Of a stretch of DNA of 64,000 bases, positions 45,175 through 56,598 are shown in pieces. The DNA comes from Geosiphon pyriformis (taxonomy: Eukaryota > Glomeromycota > Glomeromycetes > Archaeosporales > Geosiphonaceae). The stretch is taken from assembly GCA_016748015.1 (NCBI GenBank), contig JAAOMT010000514.1, forward strand, positions 542,924-606,923. The letters are read 5' to 3'. A program made the translations under genes and the position numbers. Numbering within the stretch: position 1 is the first letter of the stretch; each line of letters begins with the position of its first letter. The notes under the pieces were generated by a model, which did no database searches, was not told the DNA's origin, and worked only from the letters and a program-made list of their open reading frames with translations.

Positions 45175-48100
45175 GTGTACATCTCAAATAAATTAGATCA
45201 AATTTTATGTAATCTATTCTGTACATTAGTGAGCTTCCTAAAAACCAAAATTTCAAATTAACTGGCCAATTAGACACAGACAAACCAAATAATAGAGAAC
45301 TCTTATTATGCAAAAATTTTAATGTGACCTCAAACCAATAGGGAACAGGGCCTTTAGGATCCAATTTTTTCTACTGACAAAAGGTTTTCTAATTCATCAT
45401 ACAGCCTTTCTTATTGAAAAGTCTGTCACCAAAAGTGATCCCAAAATGCTTCAAAGAATGAACAAAACTAAGATACAAAGCTTTTCCAAGAATTGATGAC
45501 ATAAAAAAAACACCAGAACTATAAAAGACATTAGGCAAATTGTTTGCCAAAGACAGTTTATTATTCAAAAAAATCTTAACCACATCAGCCAGAAAATTGT
45601 TTATAGAACTAACAAGCAGCTTAACAGAGAACTGCAAAGGATTTAAAGAGGCCCACTCCAAGACCTGCAAATCCAAGAATCTATGATAAAATAAATAACC
45701 AAGAATGCTCAAAGCATTAGAAAATAAAACTACAGCTGCCAGTTTACTTTTTGATTGTACCTGCTCAAAAGATTTTAGACTATATAATAATGGATGATAC
45801 AAAGTTTTACTAAAAAAGTTTTGTGGCAAACATGCTTTAGTTTTAAGACTTTTTCTGATTATAACATCCCATTTTTGACACACACTTAACAAAACAAAAC
45901 TAAATTGAGTTTTGTAACCAACAATAGACTATAAAACAACTGATACCAAATAAGAAAATTGCTTATCTGTAATAGTTTTTTGGAGCACCACATTGACAAA
46001 GTAACAAACATTAGAATAAGTTTTAACTACATTTGGCTTAGACAATTCCTTAGTTGACAAAAAAATTTCCAGATATCTGTATGTCTCATTTCTTTTGGCA
46101 ATTAAAATTGACTGATCATTAATACTCAATAAAGCAACCTTAACATTCTAATTAATAGGAATAGCCACAGTCTTTTCAATATTAATTGAAATATCATTGA
46201 TTGAAAAAAATTTATTAACAATATTTAAAGTACATTGTATAGAAGCTTGACAATCTCCAATTCAAATTATATTATCCATAAAAACACCAGCCACAAAGAA
46301 GAAAGACAAACCACTACTGTTTTTAGTCCTGCCAGTCCTTGTTACAAACTTAATATCAATCCAATATTTACATAAATGTTCATGTCACTTAACTTCACAT
46401 AAGAGCAGATCATAAAAGATCCTCCAAAGAAGAAAAAAAAAATCTTATCTTAATTCAAACTATTATGTACTCTATAGCCTTTTAAAAGGCCAAAATCTAT
46501 TATCACCTTGTTAACCCTATTACTATGTATGCTACCAAAAAATGCTATAAATCTATTATACATCTTGATTTTTTTCAAGCTGGTCTCTAAGTAATGCCAA
46601 CTAATTAAGTCATATGTCTTATATATGTTTTGTAAAACCAACCAAAGTTCCTGATTCTTTTCTAATATGTTCTCAACCACCAAACCAACTGCAAACACAG
46701 AAGACTAAGTAGATATATCTTTTAAAACAGAATAGTTATTATTATAAAAGACACCAAACTTGCTGTATGCAGACAAAATTTTATTAGAAAGAATCTTAGA
46801 GAGAATTTTCTTGGCAGTTTTAATTAATACAATAAGTTAAGTGTTTGTAAGAATCCTGTTCTAGTTATAAGGTTTAAGAATCATTGAGACTCAAGCTCTC
46901 TTCCATAAAACAAAAACACTACCAACAGCTAAGCATGCATTCAACAATTTCAAAAACACTCTTTTATCTTATTTCCACTATGTTTCTATAGTTTATTAGG
47001 AATGTCATACAAGTCTACAGCTTTGCCATTAGATAGCCTATTAACAACCAAAAGCAACTCACCTAAACTGATCATGCATATTACATCACAAAAAGTATTA
47101 TCTCTTACATAATTCAATAGCACATATTGGCAAATTTAAAGATTAGACACTGCTGAAAACATATTCTGCTTCTTTGTCCAATTCTTTATAATCTTATCAA
47201 TATTGAGCTTCACTTTTTCTGGTTCCAAAACCAACTTATTATCTATTACTAAGTAATTTAAAATCACTTTGCAAAAAAGCTGATCCAAAACACTTCTAAT
47301 CATACTATTTTTATTAGAACAAAACTTATCCATGCACTTTTCAATTGCTTTTCTAATAAACACTTTCTTAGTCAGCTTTGACTTAAATATTTTGGACTTT
47401 CTATACTCCTTCTTGACCAGTAACAAATATTTGAAAATATTCATCAATTTTTTACTGTTCTAAACCATATTTGTTATTATAAGAGCATTATCAATATCTA
47501 AAATCAACTATTTCTTCATGAGGTAATTGAAACCAAGGATGTTATCTAAATCCAAACTCTTAACAATTTTGGCAACTAACAATTCCAGCCCTAAAAACTT
47601 AGAAGACTGCATATTTTTTGAACACTGAAAATTACCAAACCAAAGTCTAGAAAATATTTCATTAGCTGAGCCTACTATCATTCTTTCTAGCAATAACCAC
47701 ATAGTATCTAAATTACTATAAGCTTCCATATTTAGAAATTTATTTTTTATTCCTAAAAGCATGGCAGAAGAGCAATCCTTATACTGTGTCTATTTGGCAT
47801 CATCTGCATCCTTAATTTTAAACTTCCAACAATTTTTATTAGTTTGTTTATGCAAGCTATTCAGATAAATATCCAAAAACCCACCCAAGCTAATAAATAC
47901 TATAACAGCTTTGTAATTAGTGTCAAAAAAAGCAGACACAGAACCAACACCATAACTAGTAATTGCTAATGACAGGCTCTTACTTACAAAAATATAATCT
48001 AGAATCTTTTCAACATCTTCTAAGTTGCTTCAAGTTGAGGTCTTGACCAAAAAGTGCTCATTGAATGAATTAACCAAATTCAAACTCAAACAAAATTTAA

Positions 48101-48300
48101 AGCTTGTACTTTTTTCAGATCCATTTTTATTAAAATTCTTACCTAAGACCATGAAAGTATTGGAGTTAACAGCTTTTGCAATAAGAGAATTGACTTTTAA
48201 GGCCTGACTGAACTGAACACCAGAAAAAGTGCCAACATACAAATCTAAAATTGTAATTGAGACCTTGCTTTTGAAAAGAAGATACACCAAAATAACCTGA
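45175..48300 (-). pseudogene. LINE ORF2: C-terminal endonuclease part and reverse transcriptase
   Basis: On the minus strand the endonuclease resumes after the solo LTR at 48300 (VYLLFKSKVSITILDLY) and reaches a site reading VLGKNFNKNG near 48165, where VLGDFN is expected. The reverse transcriptase shows KTYDLISWHYLE near 46620 (palm Asp kept), then FMDNI near 46275 in place of the F-x-D-D box, YRYLEIFLST near 46075 and a C-terminal part to 45175. The last part is cut off by A2. There are several frameshifts and stops. It is a typical non-LTR element of this lineage, inactive in this copy. Confidence 0.82.
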
Positions 48301-49283
48301 TATTACTCAAGTAAAAAAACAAATTAAAGTTATAAAGAAAACATGACCAAAAATATGACAACATGAAATAACACAAGATAATGCAAAAGAACACAGGATA
48401 ATATGCAATAACATAAGATAATGTGTTATAACATAAAATAACTAGTAATAACATAAGATAATATGTTATAATATAGTATAATTAGCAATAACATAGAAAA
48501 AGGAAGTAATAACAGAAATAGCAAAGCAATTAAAAAACATTCTATAAAACAAAAAAATGTATAAAAATAAGTAATTGTAGAAGTTAAAAAGACAGTCAAC
48601 AAAAAATTTCTGGAGAATTCAACAATACTTTTTCTTTAAAAGATAGTTTTTTATAACTTGAAGTAAAATTATTTCTCTATTAATAAAATTATTCATTATT
48701 ATCAAATCCATATTATTATTACTTAATTAAGAATATTAATTATTTTCACCACTATTAACACTTTATGTTAATAAAATCTAATACTTAACTATCTTAAACC
48801 AATAGCTTTTGATCATGGCTATTGACAAGATACTAATTTTTTATTTTTTTATTATTTTATTTTATTTTATTTTATTTTATTTTTTTTATTCTCTCTGATG
48901 GAGCAGCAACATAGTAAAATTAACTGTCTGGAAATAGACTTCATAATAGCCTGGTAAAAGAGGGAAGCTTTCCCTAAGTTTTAGATATTAACATTATCTT
49001 GGTAGCTTATTAGAAGGGCAAAAAGACAATGCCAGACCCTAATGACTGTACTTGTTAACTTAGAGAAAATAACTCATTTTTTAAAGAAGTTGTAATCAGC
49101 AAAAACCAAACTTTTGTGTCTTATAACTAAAAAACTCAATAAGTAAATTCACAACCAGTAGATAAAACCTTCAGAAATTAATAATTAAAACTAAGTTAAT
49201 AGAATTATGTAAAACATGTATTATCAATAATTAAGAACACCAAACATTACCATTTTCTTATCCTACCAAGTTTATCCATAACA
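48301..49283 (+). repeat. Solo LTR of a family 2-related subfamily (983 bp)
   Basis: It begins TATTACTCAAG, ends CCATAACA and is flanked by CTGA on both sides (48297-48300 and 49284-49287). The segment near 48755-48840 matches the family 2 LTR core (aacacttcatgttgatag, cttgatcatggctattga), followed by a T-rich (TTTTA)n run. Positions 48360-48490 hold an AT-rich tandem repeat of units like ataacataagataatatg, absent from the C and D LTRs. It splits the LINE endonuclease; removing it and one CTGA joins GQ to V in frame. Confidence 0.85.
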
Positions 49284-49610
49284 CTGACCAAGAACCTTCT
49301 CTATTTTAGAAACATAACAAGTCAGAAAATTGTTCATAATAATGGTAACACCAATACCAAGAAAATCAACATCTAACTCAAAGGTAAAAATTCAAATCTC
49401 ATCAAACCTATTCTTAATCTATGGCTTAATAGTAAATCTTAACTTTGTTTCAGTAACAAAAAAGACCATATTACTCGAATCAAAATGCCAACAAACTATG
49501 TCATCCTGTTTTGCAGAAACATTAAAGCCACAAACATTGAATATAGCAAATTTCCAAACCAAATTACTTATTAAAAAATAAGAGAAGCTAACAAACCCAA
49601 ACCAAAACAC
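49284..49610 (-). pseudogene. LINE ORF2 endonuclease, N-terminal part
   Basis: The minus-strand translation has FAIFNVCGFNVSAKQDDIV near 49575, followed by FVTETKLRFTI near 49440, which carries the conserved Glu of apurinic-type endonucleases. A further GIGVTIIMNNFL segment lies near 49345. It is interrupted at 49284 by the solo LTR. The reading frame is the same (end residue frame) as the piece below 48300. Confidence 0.82.
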
Positions 49611-51510
49611 AAATAATCCAACCTCTTTAAAACTGATTTAACTGATACTTTCAAAGCCACCATCTTAGATTTCAAACCACCTATCTTAGTAATTAGAACT
49701 TTAGAACTACTTGAACTAAAGTCAGCAACTATATTAATAATGACCAAAAAAGGAGAAGTGAAAAACATCAATGCATCATTCAGAGCCATATCCAAATCCA
49801 AATTAGAAGCCAAAGACACAGAAGTGACTGGAAGAGAAACATAAGATGCAGATATTAGGAGCACCAATTCTACAAAGCTCAATTTCCTAATGATATCTGA
49901 AACTTGGTCTGCTAAAGCTCCAAAGAGTGCTTCAAAGAAGCCAAATAATCAGCCAAACAGGAATTGTTAAAAGAGTTGGAAACCATTAACATGGGTTTCA
50001 CACTTAAAAACAAATCAGCACTGGGCAAAACTAATAAGACTATATGAGAAGGAGAGCTACTAATAATCTGGGCCCAAGTTTTACCACCAAAAAAAACTGG
50101 GCAAATGATAAGTGCCTGTTTTTTTTTATAAATATTGGCCAAGCAAACCCAATTCTGAGAAGTTACTACCCATTTACCATAACCACCAGAATTCTCATTC
50201 ACTAAACAATCACTAAAAATATGACCAAACTGTTTACATTAAGCACAATACACCAAAAAAAGACCAGCCCAGCACAAATTCACACTCTTAAACACTGAAG
50301 TAAAACCAATAGCAGCCAATTTAGATGCTTTATTCTTAAAACATACTACAGCACATCTATCATAAACATATGAGCCAGGATTACAGCCAATGAAACAAGT
50401 CTTCTCACTATATGATTCCAACAAATTAAACAAATCATGAGCAGTAGTGCTAACTAAAAGAGTATACAACAGAGCCTAATGCTAATTCCTTAATACTTAC
50501 AAATGTTTATTATCAACAGCCAGAACCACATATACAGAATTTTTTCCCATAAGCACAGACCACTTGGAAGCAATCAAATTGGCAATATTTGATGTTTCAA
50601 ACTCTACCAAAACCTTTTGTTAAAGACCAATTAATTGTATTTTAATAGAAATTATCTTACCAAATTTGAAAAACACAAATTTCACAGCTTATTTGAGAAA
50701 ATCAACTGGGATCTTCTTAACAACGATTTTCTAATTCATGTATTTGTTTATCTGCTTAATATTATTATTGACTAAAATTTTTTTACTAACAGCCAATTTT
50801 TTTGTCTTTTTTAAATTCAATTCAGATGTAAAAAAAGATCTGATAATCTCTGGAAATTTTGAAGAAATAGAGACTCTTTCAAAGCCATTCACTTGATAAA
50901 AATTTTTTTTCACACACAACAACTTATTACTATTAGTCTTGCTAAACACAGCAAACAACTTAACATCCAATGCAAATAATTTAACTGGCTCGAAGCTTTG
51001 TTTTTCCAGAACATGTAATTTGACAAACAGCACCTGATTAGATTTAACAAAATTAAAGAACAGAAGTACAAGAACATTATTATTATCACTTATGTTATCA
51101 AATAAAAGTACTTTGGAAGATTGGCCTAACACATAGATTTAAGTACAAGTTTTTCTCAGTGTGATTTTGTTTATGTTCTCATCACTTATCAAAGTGTCTA
51201 AATTTGCATAGCTTGTTTTTTCCATGACTGTGTTTTTTATGTTTTTAATATTTAAAATGCCACTAATATTGCTTGCAATACTGTTAACATTGCTACTCCA
51301 GAACACCACAGGTTTGACAGCAGCACCACCAATATTTTTTAAGCTCAGAAGACCAGCAGACAAGTCAATAACACCATCAGATACAGGCTTCTTAGATTTC
51401 TTATAAAACCCATCACAAAAGTAGATGCTATTTATACATTTTTTTTTGGCATTTAAGCAGATCCCCAAACCAGTCAAATCAGAACTAAAACCATTAACAA
51501 GTGTGCCCAT
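49611..51510 (-). pseudogene. LINE ORF1 with RRM-like region and zinc knuckle
   Basis: One frame from 51510 to about 49900 is interrupted only by stops. Order: Ser/Asn-rich N-terminus, FALDVKLFAVFSKTNSNKL region near 51000, then an RRM-like segment KIPVDFLK...VFFKFGKIISIKIQLIGL near 50640-50720. Next come a globular part (AHDLFNLLESYSEKTCFIG near 50430), a zinc knuckle C-A-stop-C-K-Q-F-G-H-I-F-S-D-C near 50210-50250, and a Ser-rich C-terminus. It binds the element RNA by family knowledge. It aligns with the plus-strand copy at 62425. Confidence 0.8.
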
Positions 51511-51899
51511 CAGTTCTATTGTAACAAATATAAGAAAGTTTAAAGAAATAACTACAAAAAATAGAGAAAAAAAAAAAAGAGAAAGCTATATCTTCAACAA
51601 ATTTTTCACTTTCATCATGGTGTTACCAGAAGATTTTCACACTTTTCAATGCAAAAATTACAACACATACAATAGAAATTAACATCAAAATCATGTGAAA
51701 AAGGCCTACATCATCACACTTAATCAACAAAATCAGCCGGCAATCTGGAAATAAATGATCAGCAATTAATTTAATTACAACAAAGAAATATGGCACAATC
51801 CAACAGTTTAACTAAGTTGGATATAAAGAAATCTTGGCAAACTAAGAAACACCAATGGAAATGAATGATTGATGCATGTAATTAGATAACAACAGGTTT
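51511..51899. other. LINE 5' flank, no gene seen
   Basis: This is AT-rich sequence with an A-run near 51566-51578. It may hold the 5' untranslated part and start of the minus-strand LINE. No ORF or repeat of the other families was recognised. Confidence 0.4.
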
Positions 51900-52588
51900 T
51901 GTTATGCTCCAAAATTCTCATACACCCTTATTAGAACAATCTAATATTTCAGATCTGCAATCAATGGTTAAAAGTAGTTACCAAGAAATGTAATCAATTG
52001 ATCTACTTCTGATTACATTGATCATAATTACAATTGGTATCATTAATTGACAATTAATGTTCTAGATCCAGCCATCTAAATCTGATCATCTAGAAATTAC
52101 TAGCTCTGAGAAAATAACATGCCAAGTAAGCTCATCATAAATTGATTAATTAAATGTATATAAATAATTGATGTATTTTAAATAGTTCTAATATAGTATG
52201 TAGATCTGATGTAATTTAGCTATATATACAGCTCCTCTGTCAGCTCAGGAAAGTATCAGTTCAATACTGAGCCAACTCTTTGCTATAGTTTTATAGTGAG
52301 CAGTTAGTTCTTTCCCCTACTCTTTACATTCTCTCTCCCCTTTCTATGCTCTAAATACTTGTCATCACAATCTCAAATATGTCTTCTCATATTCTTTATC
52401 ACTATTTGGAATCACATTGTTTATAATCTTTTACTTACTTGTTATCACCATTTTAAGTTGTTCTATTACTTCCGATCTTTCAAATCATGTATTATCACCA
52501 TTTCACATTAAGTCTTGTTTCACTGAACAAGTTGTTAAATATAAAAATAAGTAATAAAGTATTACATTATTAGAGAGTGGTCTCAACA
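51900..52588 (+). repeat. Candidate LTR of a third retrotransposon family (689 bp)
   Basis: It starts TGTTATGCTCC and ends GGTCTCAACA, giving TGTT...AACA ends. It has a TATA-like TATATATACAG near 52222, a GC-richer stretch with a short inverted repeat (cagctcagg...actgagcc) about 40 nt on, a C/T-rich tract near 52310-52345 and AATAAAG near 52553. These are typical LTR properties. No matching flanking duplication was found and no second copy is in the window, so the boundaries are provisional. Confidence 0.45.
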
Positions 52589-52982
52589 ATAAAAAGTTTA
52601 AACAAAATTTATTTCAGTTATGTTTGATTTTCATAATTCCTTTTATAATTCTTATAATTTTATTTTCAAAGCGGGCATTTGAACACCACACCCTTTCAAC
52701 GACTAATTGAAAGAATTCTGGTTACATATTTTTTTGAGTAATTGGTTTCACTCCTTGTTGCTGGTTGTGCTTCTGATACATATAAAGAGATGTGATTTCT
52801 CTTTTTCCTTTAAAATACCTAAGACTGGTTCTTGCCCAAAAACAAATAATAATGACAATACTTTCTTTCACTTTTAATGACCTTATTACATACCCCTTTC
52901 TGCTCTCCCATTCACTAAAATAGTTCATACACCCATGATATGCTATAATCAGTAGCATAATCATGGTAATGTGTATGTTCCA
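52589..52982. other. Unassigned sequence downstream of the candidate LTR
   Basis: An 80-codon minus-strand frame (52722-52964) was not recognised. A sequence CAAAGCGGGCATTTGAACACC near 52668-52688 stands out by GC content but could not be tied to a primer site or gene. Nothing else was seen. Confidence 0.3.
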
Positions 52983-53032
52983 GGTAAAAGCTATTGTTAT
53001 TGCTAAGAAGTTACAAATCCATAGCTTTTACC
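52983..53032. repeat. Inverted repeat with 12-bp perfect arms
   Basis: GGTAAAAGCTAT (52983-52994) and ATAGCTTTTACC (53021-53032) are perfect complements separated by 26 bp. They could form a hairpin or be a remnant of a small transposon end. The function is unknown. Confidence 0.6.
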
Positions 53033-53299
53033 CAGTAACAATGGCTAGAGGATTGACAAGAAAAAAATTTTGTTTATATTATCTTTATTAACAATAACAA
53101 AATTTTAAACAATATTAAAACTAACAAAAAAAACATTATAATTAATAGTAAATTAATTTATTAGTCTTATTTAATATTTTTAAAAAAATTTTTAACAAAA
53201 AATCTAATAAAAAAATTAAATACAGATATTAATAATATGATCTTTGTGTTTAATATTAGTACAATAAATTATTGTATTATTTTTGTAATAAATACAAAT

Positions 53300-53783
53300 T
53301 CTATTTAATCTATTGTGAATTAAAATTTTAAGAAAGAATATATTTTTTTTCTAATTTTTTGGTAAACTAAAAATATATTTTATTAAACTACAAATTATTT
53401 CTGCAAACTATAAATTGTTTTGGTAAATTATTGAATATTTTATCAAATTTCTAAATATTTCAGCAAATCTTAAATATTATATAATTTGGTATATTATATA
53501 ATTTGATCATTACAATTTGGTTATATTTGTATTTTATACAAATTAAGTTATTAATTAAATAATAATCATATATAAAAAGTGTATAATTTATACTTAGTTT
53601 AGATTACTTGGTTTGATATATTGTAATAAGTAGTGTTTAAGTCTTACTTGTAAAAATTAAATAATAATTCAATTAATTTAATAAAATAATAAGTAATAAA
53701 TTGAAATAATAATATATACTAATTAATAATAAAAATTATAAGAATAATTTTATGCTAATTAATATCTCAATTTTCTGTTAATA
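53300..53783 (-). repeat. AT-decayed family 1-like LTR remnant
   Basis: The reverse complement of a family 1 LTR aligns here over several hundred bases. Matches include TTTGGTAAACT near 53350, ATTATTTCTGCAAACTA near 53395, ATTTGATCATTACAATTTGG near 53500 and TTATGCTAATTAATATCTC near 53750. The LTR start survives as CTGTTAATA at 53783. Almost every difference replaces G or C by A or T. An insert of about 110 bp interrupts it near 53570-53680. The far end is not recognisable. Confidence 0.6.
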
Positions 53784-53949
53784 ATAATATATAACATTAG
53801 ATTAAATTTAATAATACATGTTTTTTTATCATAAAAAACAATAAAATCAGAAAAATTATAAATATAAATACTAATTAAAAGAGTATAAAACAAAACCCAA
53901 TAATAATTTTAAAATTTTATATTTGTTTATTAACAATAATATTAATTAT

Positions 53950-54760
53950 ATAAACAAAAATATTTTTATAAAAATAAACTATTTTAAAGCAACAAATTCA
54001 ATGATTTTAGCACTTTTAAATTTTATTAATGTCTTTTATTACAAATTAATAACTTATATTTTAATTAATATAACTTTGCCAAATCTAGAAAAAATTAAAT
54101 TTACTGTTAATTTAAAAAAATTTACTAATATTTTCTTAATAATTATTTTTTATTTTGTGCAATTTTTTACTTTTTTAAAATTGATATTTACTAAAATTTT
54201 CTTATTAATAGCCGAATTTTTGGCTAAATTCAAACTTAAAAAAATAAATATATTTTCAAATTTATTTACTTAATAAAAAAGTTTTTTTGCAATTTTTAAC
54301 TTTTTATTTAGATTTTTATTTATAATTATTAATATATTAATATTTAATAATAAAATTTTACTGGTTTAAAAACTTTTTTTTTTAAATAAATAAAAAAATC
54401 TAAAATTTTATGTTAACTAATTTTAGTAAAAAAATCTAATATTCTATTATTATTCATATTGTTAATTAAAAATAAGTGTGATAATTTTAATAAATTATAA
54501 GTTGTAATATAAATTTAATATAATATAGTATTATTTTTGTTCTTATTATTCTTTAATTTATTTAAATTTGCATAATAAGTCTTTTTTATAACAGAGTTTT
54601 TTAAATTTTTGGTATTTAAAATATTATTAATGCTGTTTATTTCACTATTTACTTTATTACTTTATAATTTGTATAAATTTAGATTAAAAATACTTAGAGT
54701 GTCTAAAATTAAGAAGCCAATAATAAGTTAATTATAATGATATTAGTATTGAATTTTTTC
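53950..54760 (-). pseudogene. AT-decayed LINE ORF1 remnant
   Basis: Plus-strand segments line up with the minus-strand LINE ORF1 at 50640-51250. For example TTGCCAAATCTAGAAAAAAT near 54076 matches 50660, ACTAAAATTTTCTTATTAAT near 54189 matches 50770, and TTTAAATTTTTGGTATTTAA near 54600 matches 51235. Order and spacing are kept. Changes are almost all towards A or T. The 116-codon plus-strand frame at 53923-54273 is a by-product of this decay. Confidence 0.55.
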
Positions 54761-55645
54761 ACTTTTTTGTTAACATTTTTGTAAACATATATAAATAAAA
54801 CCCAATTTTTCTTAATTTTCAAATAGAATTTCACACTAGTTTTTTTTTGTTTAAAACATTAGCAGAAAAGTCTACTAGTTTTATTATCTTAAAAAAATTA
54901 ATATTGGCAGAAATAAGTATGAAAAAAAAGAGTATTAGAAATATAAAGTAAAAATTTTTGAAATGATTTTTGGCTTTTATTATGATTAAAAAATCTATAC
55001 AAGAAAAAATTTTGTATGTAATCCAAATATAATACATGAATAATATATAAAATTAGTATATAATTGAATTGTATTATAAGCAAAAAATAAAATAAAAAAT
55101 TATTTATAAATTTTAACAAAATAATAAACACATAAAATTATTATATTATTTACAAATTATATATTTAAATAAATTTTATTAAAAACTTGAAGATTACATT
55201 AATAGTCATAGTTGAATTAACTTTTTTAGTAAATAATAATACATTTTTAACTTAAAAAAATAACAATATATATTTAACATGATAAATTATTTATTCAATA
55301 AATACAACAAAATTCAATAATATTTTGTACATTCCGAAAACAAAACCAAAAAAACATTTTAGTTTTATATTTAACAATCTTAAACCACTTTTTAAATAAA
55401 AAATACAAAGAAAACAATCAAAATTATTTTTATGTTAACAAGAATTATAAGCAAAAGTAATAAATTAAACAAATAAGCATTTAAAATGTTATTTTTAGTT
55501 TTTTAAAATAATAATATAAAAAAAACTAATCAAAATTTAATAGTATATTTTTTATAATATAATAAAATAAGTTTTTTTAATCTTATAAACTAATTTTTTA
55601 AATTTACAGCAAAAAATATTAATGTATAAAAATGAAAATAACAAT
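54761..55645. other. AT-rich sequence without recognisable feature
   Basis: Very AT-rich, with A and T runs and short Phe/Ile/Asn/Lys-only frames. It may continue the decayed LINE. No gene or RNA was seen. Confidence 0.4.
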
Positions 55646-55716
55646 AAGGTGGCTGGTCACGCCTTTGTTGTATCTAGAATAGATAGTGGAAGGACCTTAC
55701 TTGTCATGGCAATATT

Positions 55717-55747
55717 AAATAATAATAATAATAATGATAATAATAAT
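55717..55747 (+). repeat. (AAT)n microsatellite
   Basis: About ten AAT/ATA units with one GAT interruption. Confidence 0.85.
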
Positions 55748-55749
55748 TG

Positions 55750-56560
55750 TCAATAATTTTACAACAATGATAAATAAAAACCACGTATCAGATTTTTCGA
55801 ATTTTGCATAAAATCAGTTTTTGAATTAGGCTTTCTTTACCAGTTAAAAAAATGTGTATCTTTCATCATAACTTAATGAAAGCTATTTTTAAGTTGACTT
55901 TAAGACAACCAATTAACGATGTGAAGAATGGTAAAATTCAAGTTACCTTATGTAAATATTTGTTCAGTAAATAATGTTCAATCAAAGGTGTTTGAGAATT
56001 CTTAATCTTTAGGATTTCAAGATATCAGATAATTGGAATTAAAAGTGTTTCATCCAAATTGAATGATTATAAAGTTCAAACAAACTTTGGTTATTGATAT
56101 GTTAAAATTGAAGATGTCCCGATTTGGTGTTAAATTTTTTTTGGAATTTGAACGCTTCGCAAATATTTTTACAGTCTAATGGCTAATGTAAAATATGATT
56201 CTTGATAAATTAATTATTTTGCTTTTTTCCTTTTAACAAACCGAAGTAATTGTATATATTCAATTTCTTTTAGAGCATAAAATGCACTACTCGATCCTTA
56301 TGATTATGAAAAGGACAAAGCTGAAATATTATAAATTCTTCGATGATAAATAATACGACCGTTGTATCAGCGTTGACTCGGATCATTATTTCGAAAAACG
56401 GATTTTTTGCAACCTGAAAAAACAATTGCTTGAACAAATTAAATCTCTTGTTAATCCGCTAATTTTATTCTGATATGTCGTTTAAAACAACTTTTTAAAT
56501 GACTGCACCTAACTATTTACAATTGAAATAGGCGATTTCTGTGTAATATATATATAAAAT
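55750..56560. other. Intergenic region downstream of the host gene
   Basis: The base composition is less extreme than to the left, and the sequence looks unique within the window. No frame longer than about 50 codons and no element homology was seen. Confidence 0.4.
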
Positions 56561-56566
56561 ATATAT

Positions 56567-56572
56567 TTTATT
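56567..56572 (-). terminator. Polyadenylation signal of the host gene
   Basis: AATAAA on the minus strand, about 27 nt after the stop codon at 56599, followed by an AT-repeat. A very short 3' untranslated region is implied. Confidence 0.5.
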
Positions 56573-56598
56573 CTTGAACAAGGTAAAGAAAACGGCGA

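Noticed and set aside
51900-52588. The third-family LTR as a certain element
   Set aside because: Kept only as a candidate, because no target duplication and no second copy could be found in the window.
52722-52964. An 80-codon minus-strand frame as a gene
   Set aside because: No recognisable domain, no intron signals and no partner copy. It may be chance.
53923-54273. A 116-codon plus-strand frame as a small gene
   Set aside because: Its composition is almost only Phe, Ile, Leu, Lys and Asn, and the DNA aligns with the opposite strand of LINE ORF1.
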